From: Bog-756 sp050014755
GTDB lineage: Bacteria > Actinomycetota > Acidimicrobiia > Acidimicrobiales > RAAP-2
Length of the DNA stretch: 64,000 nt
Direction: 5' to 3'
Assembly: GCA_050014755.1 (NCBI GenBank)
Contig: JBEKCS010000004.1
Location: forward strand, 1 to 64,000
The notes below the pieces were generated by a model. The model saw only the letters and a list, made by a program, of their open reading frames with translations, had not been told where the DNA came from and made no database searches. The translations under genes and the position numbers were made by a program. Shown in pieces: positions 60,785 to 64,000 of the stretch (position 1 is the first letter of the stretch; the number at the start of each line of letters is the position of its first letter).

Positions 60785-61153
60785 TCAGTCCAGCTCGGGC
60801 CGTCTGACTCCGGCGGCCTGGAGCCGTTCTGCCACCCAGTGGACCCCGTCCGGCTGGGCCATGTGGTCGGCCCAGCCGTCCAGCAGCTGCTCGATCTCCT
60901 CGCGGGTGGCGAAGGTCCCGAGGACGGTCACCAGCAGGCTGCCGACCTTGACCTCCTCGACGCTCACGTCGCCGAACGGCGTCCACGAGTCCGCTTCGGG
61001 GACCAGCTCGAGCATGGCGTAGAGCTCGCCGGTGTCCTCCACCCAGCTCAACTCGTACCGGCTGCCCTTGGCATCGAACCAATTGTTGCCGAACTCGACC
61101 TCGGCCGACTGCCGGCGGCGCTCGTCGGCCCTGTAGAACTGCTCGATGTCCAT
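60785..61153 (-). CDS. Conserved hypothetical protein
   Basis: 122 residues. Begins MDIEQFYRADERRRQSAEVEFGNNW, then YELSWVEDTGELYAMLE, a strand VSVEEVKVGSLLVTVLGTF and helix TREEIEQLLDGWADHM. Reads as a small alpha/beta cytosolic protein; I recall similar unnamed actinobacterial genes. ATG with AGGAG six bases upstream. It lies just 13 bases upstream of the 119-residue gene on the same strand. Confidence 0.7.
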   Translation of the reverse strand: MDIEQFYRADERRRQSAEVEFGNNWFDAKGSRYELSWVEDTGELYAMLELVPEADSWTPFGDVSVEEVKVGSLLVTVLGTFATREEIEQLLDGWADHMAQPDGVHWVAERLQAAGVRRPELD

Positions 61154-61320
61154 CGTTCTCCTGTCGTGACGACGAGGGTCGAAGGGTTCGCACCCGTCCC
61201 TGGACCCTGCTGGGCACGACGTTAGCCGGTGCCTCCGGCGGCGCCGGAAACACAGGTGACGGCCGCGGCCGCTCGGGGCGTGCAGCTGGCTACGATTCCA
61301 GGCGTTCGAAAGGATCTTTG

Positions 61321-62169
61321 ATGAAGCAGTCCCCTGTCCGCGTCTTCCTCGTGCTCCTGTTCGTCTTCGTCGGCTGCTTCGGCGTTGCCTTCGCAGCCGC
61401 CGGGATGCTCGACGCGCTCCCCACTCCCGCCATCGGCGGCACCTGTGGTCCGAGCACCGCGTCCGAGAGCGCACTCGAGGCGCTGGCCGAGCCGGGCTCC
61501 ATCGGGGCGGGACCCGAGCCTCCGGCCTCCAACGTCACCGGCCACCGCCAGTGGCAGACCTTCATCAGCCAGTGCCAGACACTGGCCGATCGGCGTGGGC
61601 TGCAATCCTTGGCCATCCTGGTCATCTCCGTCGTGGTCGCAGGGGTCGGCCTGGTGTGGGTTCTCCGGCGTTCCCGGGCCTCGGACAGCGACAGCGACGA
61701 CGAATCCATCGACCCGACGACCGGTCTGCCAAGGGGTTCGGGTCCGGACCGCCCGGATGCACTGGTTTCGGTCGGCGCGCCTGTCGCACCATCGGGCGCG
61801 CCGTATGCCGGGACTGTGGGCTATCCGCCCCAACAGGCATTCGCGCCGGCGGCTCCCTACCCCGGCCAGCCGTATCCGGGCCATCCCTACCCGCCTGCCC
61901 CGCCGGGTCACCATCCGGGAGCGGCCTATCCGCCACAGCAGGGCTGGTCGACCCCGCCTCCTCCGTCGGCCTACCCGTCGCCCTACCCGGCGCCACCGAC
62001 GTACCCGACGGTGCCCGGGTATCCGCCTCCTCCACAACCGCCGGCACCTCCGACAGCGGCTCCCCCTCCTCCGCCCGATCCCTCTCCGGCCCCTCCAGCC
62101 GGACCTGCCGGAGAGGCGGCCGACGACGAGCCGGGACCGGACGGGCAGCCGGACCAACCGGGGGCCTGA
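61321..62169 (+). CDS. Membrane protein with proline-rich C-terminal tail
   Basis: 282 residues. Two membrane helices, about 8-30 (VFLVLLFVFVGCFGVAFAAAGML) and 97-115 (LAILVISVVVAGVGLVWVL), flank an external loop with three cysteines. The C-terminal 150 residues are cytosolic and extremely rich in Pro, Tyr, Gln and Ala with repeats such as PYPGQPYPGHPYP. Such tails bind proline-recognising domains or form flexible scaffolds. ATG at 61321 with AAGGA eight bases upstream. Its last codons run into a PyrE fragment in another frame. Confidence 0.75.
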   Translation: MKQSPVRVFLVLLFVFVGCFGVAFAAAGMLDALPTPAIGGTCGPSTASESALEALAEPGSIGAGPEPPASNVTGHRQWQTFISQCQTLADRRGLQSLAILVISVVVAGVGLVWVLRRSRASDSDSDDESIDPTTGLPRGSGPDRPDALVSVGAPVAPSGAPYAGTVGYPPQQAFAPAAPYPGQPYPGHPYPPAPPGHHPGAAYPPQQGWSTPPPPSAYPSPYPAPPTYPTVPGYPPPPQPPAPPTAAPPPPPDPSPAPPAGPAGEAADDEPGPDGQPDQPGA

Positions 62170-62351
62170 TCATCGAGGACGTGATCACCACCGGGGGCCA
62201 GGTGATGAACTCTGCGGAGGAACTCCGCTCCCGCGGTGCTCGGATCGAGTCCGTCCTGTGCATCATCGATCGCAGTCTGGGTGGGCATCCCCGGCTGGAT
62301 GCGATCGGGTGCTCGGCGCTGGCGCCTCTGACGGAGGACGAACTCGGTTGA
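62160..62351 (+). pseudogene. C-terminal fragment of orotate phosphoribosyltransferase
   Basis: Sixty-three codons encode GGLIIEDVITTGGQVMNSAEELRSRGA...SVLCIIDRSLGGHPRLDAIG...ALAPLTEDELG and a stop. EDVITTGGQ is the PRPP-binding signature of orotate phosphoribosyltransferase, and VLCIIDR-x-LGG with the final (F/P)LTxxDL are also typical. The N-terminal two thirds are missing; the fragment begins inside the last codons of the proline-rich membrane-protein gene in a different frame, with no start signal. A decayed or transposed copy of pyrE; the true gene must lie elsewhere. Confidence 0.75.
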
Positions 62352-62419
62352 GTCACCGGTGGCGGGTGCGACGGTACCGGTGACGCGCCTTCCGATCGGA
62401 TGCGCGTCCGACCACTCCG

Positions 62420-63109
62420 CTACTTGTAGATAGTCACCTGGCCCGCCGCCGAAGCCGCGTCGTAGTTCACGTCCTGCGAGATGTTTGCTTCGATGTCGAA
62501 CGTGAGAGAACCACCCGGTGGAATGACACCGCCCAAGCTCGACGCAGGGAACGAGCACACCGTCCTGTCGGGCGCGACGACGGTCTTGACGCAGGTGATG
62601 GGACTTCCGTTCGAGGCGAAGGTCACGGTCCCGGTGTCAGGCTGACCTTTGGCCGTTCCGTGGACATAGGCCGTCAGGATGACAGTCGCCGATTCGGCCA
62701 CCTTGGCCATGTAGCTCTTCACCGACAAGGTGGGGTTGCCCCGACTGACCACGAACATCGCCGTCGTCGATCCGGTCAGTTCGGTGGGCTTCGAGGTGTC
62801 GGTGGCCGACACCGTCACCGTGTAGTCACCGGCGGTCGTCGGCGTGCCGCTGAACATGCCGTCACGTGAGGCCTTTACCCCCTTGGGCAGGCCACTGGCC
62901 CGGAAACTGTAGGTGCCGCTGCCACCGGAAGCCGAGGCCGAGACGCCCACGTACTTGGCGCCCACGCTTCCACTCGCAAAGCTGACGTTCACCACCAGCG
63001 ACGAGCCTCCCGCTCCGGCCACCGAGACAGCTCCGCCTACGGATGCCACAGCGGCGAGCACTCCGATGGACCCGACGGTGACAAGTCTACGAATCCGAGA
63101 CGCCTGCAT
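62420..63109 (-). CDS. Secreted protein with Ig-like domains
   Basis: 229 residues. Signal peptide (IRRLVTVGSIGVLAAVASVGGAVSVAGA), then an Ig-like domain of the putative-Ig (He_PIG) type with SGLPKGVKASRDGMFSGTPTTAGDYTVTVSATDT, and a second beta domain (TGTVTFASNGSPITCVKTVV, two Cys) resembling Big_3-type repeats. ATG with AAGGAGG seven bases upstream. Presumably surface-exposed or released. Slightly lower GC than the core. Confidence 0.82.
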   Translation of the reverse strand: MQASRIRRLVTVGSIGVLAAVASVGGAVSVAGAGGSSLVVNVSFASGSVGAKYVGVSASASGGSGTYSFRASGLPKGVKASRDGMFSGTPTTAGDYTVTVSATDTSKPTELTGSTTAMFVVSRGNPTLSVKSYMAKVAESATVILTAYVHGTAKGQPDTGTVTFASNGSPITCVKTVVAPDRTVCSFPASSLGGVIPPGGSLTFDIEANISQDVNYDAASAAGQVTIYK

Positions 63110-63371
63110 GATGTTGCCTCCTTGCTCGATAGGTCACTGTAAGCAGGAGCCCGCCGAATTGATACCTAATTTCCTGGAAAACCGGCGGTTGGCCACAGTT
63201 CACCTTCACGTCACATCGGGGCGGCCCGACTCCGCTGTCACCGATCGTCAGAATCCATGAATCGACGTGATGATCCGAGCGCGGTGCGTACAAGATCTCG
63301 GGGGCGATGACAGACCGATCGGTCCACGCCAAGAGTGGTGGCGGCGGAGTGTCAAGCAACTCCTGAATCGG

Positions 63372-63444
63372 TGGGGCAGGTGGGGATCGAACCCACGACC
63401 GAGGGATTATGAGTCCCCTGCTCTGACCACTGAGCTACTGCCCC
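63372..63444 (-). tRNA. tRNA-Met (anticodon CAT)
   Basis: 73-base cloverleaf on the minus strand: acceptor GGGGCAG/CTGCCCC, D arm GCTC-AGTGGTCA-GAGC, anticodon arm GGGGA-CTCATAA-TCCCT, T arm GTGGG-TTCGATC-CCCAC, discriminator A. The stem is perfect and lacks the first-pair mismatch of an initiator, so it is elongator Met or, if C34 is lysidinylated, Ile. CCA not encoded. Confidence 0.95.
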
Positions 63445-63686
63445 GGGGCGGCGAACCGGGCCCGCGTCCCCATCCCCATCTCCTGCCCCGGGGGCTCCCC
63501 CTACCCGCAAGGGTGCCAGCCACCATCGGCCAGGGGGAACGGCGGGATGTCCGAGGACGGGTCCCCTTCTCCCGCGGCCCCAGAGCGTACAACTCCGGTG
63601 GCGGCCGGCCTCCGATGGGTGACTTCCCACCGACCGCGCCACCACCACGCCGCGCCGCGTGTGGACTCGCACTGGAAGGCCAGCCA

Positions 63687-64000
63687 CTACGAGGGCCGCC
63701 CGTCGGAGACCTCCACTCCCTGGTTGGGCAGCAGGACCAGGATGAGGACGCCGGCAACGGCGACCACCGCGGTGGCGATGAGCAGCGCCAGGTCCATGCC
63801 GGACACGAAGGCGTGCCGGGCGAGGAGGGCAAGTGCGTCGCCCAGCTTCGCGGGCGCCCGTTGGGCCACCGCGAGCGCGCCGCCGAGCGAGCCGGTGATG
63901 ACGGACTGGACGGACGCCGGCACCCCGGCGTGGGCGACCACGGGAGCCAACATGTCCCTGTAGCGCTCGTTCAGGGCCGTTCCGAGGACGCCGACGCCCA
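63687..64000 (-). CDS. MFS transporter, C-terminal part (cut by window edge)
   Basis: The frame is open from the window end and codes for the last 104 residues: a helix, a loop with GVPASVQSVITGSLGGALAVAQR, and the final membrane helix (MDLALLIATAVVAVAGVLILVLLP) with a short polar tail. The VxxxxGxALAxA-type loop and final helix match the end of 14-helix drug/proton antiporters (DHA2 type). Partial; subfamily is a guess. Confidence 0.7.
   Translation of the reverse strand, partial: GVGVLGTALNERYRDMLAPVVAHAGVPASVQSVITGSLGGALAVAQRAPAKLGDALALLARHAFVSGMDLALLIATAVVAVAGVLILVLLPNQGVEVSDGRPS

Noticed and set aside
63372..63444. Second tRNA as an integration site
   Set aside because: Flanks of tRNA-Met were compared by eye with the rest of the window; no repeated copy of its 3' end was seen.

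Overview
This is a GC-rich (roughly 70 %) stretch of an actinobacterial chromosome. The gene content points to the class Acidimicrobiia: an adenosylcobalamin-dependent ribonucleotide reductase, three luciferase-like (LLM) oxidoreductases of the kind that often use F420, a SigE-family sigma factor, and three secreted proteins built from Gly-Tyr-Trp repeats with the pattern GYW-x2-GADGG-x-F-x-FG. The last are, from memory, a hallmark of that class. The taxonomic call is inference; no rRNA gene is present. Two tRNA genes (Val-TAC, Met-CAT) are visible.

Layout. 0-13.8 kb: housekeeping and central metabolism (nrdJ with NrdR-type operators, glycerol kinase, an ACT protein, PlsC-like acyltransferase, AlaC-like aminotransferase, an LLM enzyme, a GT4 glycosyltransferase overlapping queG, an orphan OmpR-type response regulator, a 2-hydroxyacid dehydrogenase). 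13.9-24.5 kb: acyl-CoA ligase, hydrolase, (methyl)malonate-semialdehyde dehydrogenase, alanine dehydrogenase, an Lrp regulator and a class III aminotransferase. The last four make sense as a beta-alanine or omega-amino-acid route, but they are split by a lower-GC two-gene insert (GNAT enzyme plus a 745-residue membrane-anchored protein of unknown function). 24.5-31.1 kb: an aquaporin and two divergent secreted repeat proteins. 31-38.8 kb: small regulators, then a tightly overlapping minus-strand operon (sulfotransferase, alkylsulfatase-like hydrolase, SDR, VOC protein, zinc alcohol dehydrogenase, SDR, LLM enzyme) that looks catabolic.

38.9-49.4 kb: a phosphodiesterase that appears circularly permuted, a MarR/quinone-oxidoreductase pair sharing a palindromic operator, then a lower-GC accessory stretch. 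This stretch holds a small membrane protein, a DUF6345-like protein ending in a hexanucleotide repeat, a decayed recombinase HTH, and a sigma factor / membrane partner / secreted repeat protein trio. The part from 45.7 to 49.3 kb is bracketed by a 17-bp direct repeat, one copy of which abuts the 3' end of tRNA-Val, so it may be a small integrated element.

49.4-64 kb: inositol-phosphatase-like gene, an acyltransferase-SGNH fusion, aldehyde dehydrogenase, a lipid-modification pair (FAD oxidoreductase plus cyclopropane-synthase-like methyltransferase), an LLM/SnoaL operon, a proline-rich membrane protein followed by a PyrE C-terminal fragment, a secreted Ig-like protein and the end of an MFS transporter.

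Translation signals are of two kinds. Many genes have a clear Shine-Dalgarno sequence. At least ten others have a TANNNT -10 hexamer 5-7 bases before an ATG or GTG, the spacing expected if transcription begins on the start codon (leaderless mRNA). Several starts were re-placed on that basis or on 4-base ATGA/GTGA overlaps with the preceding gene.
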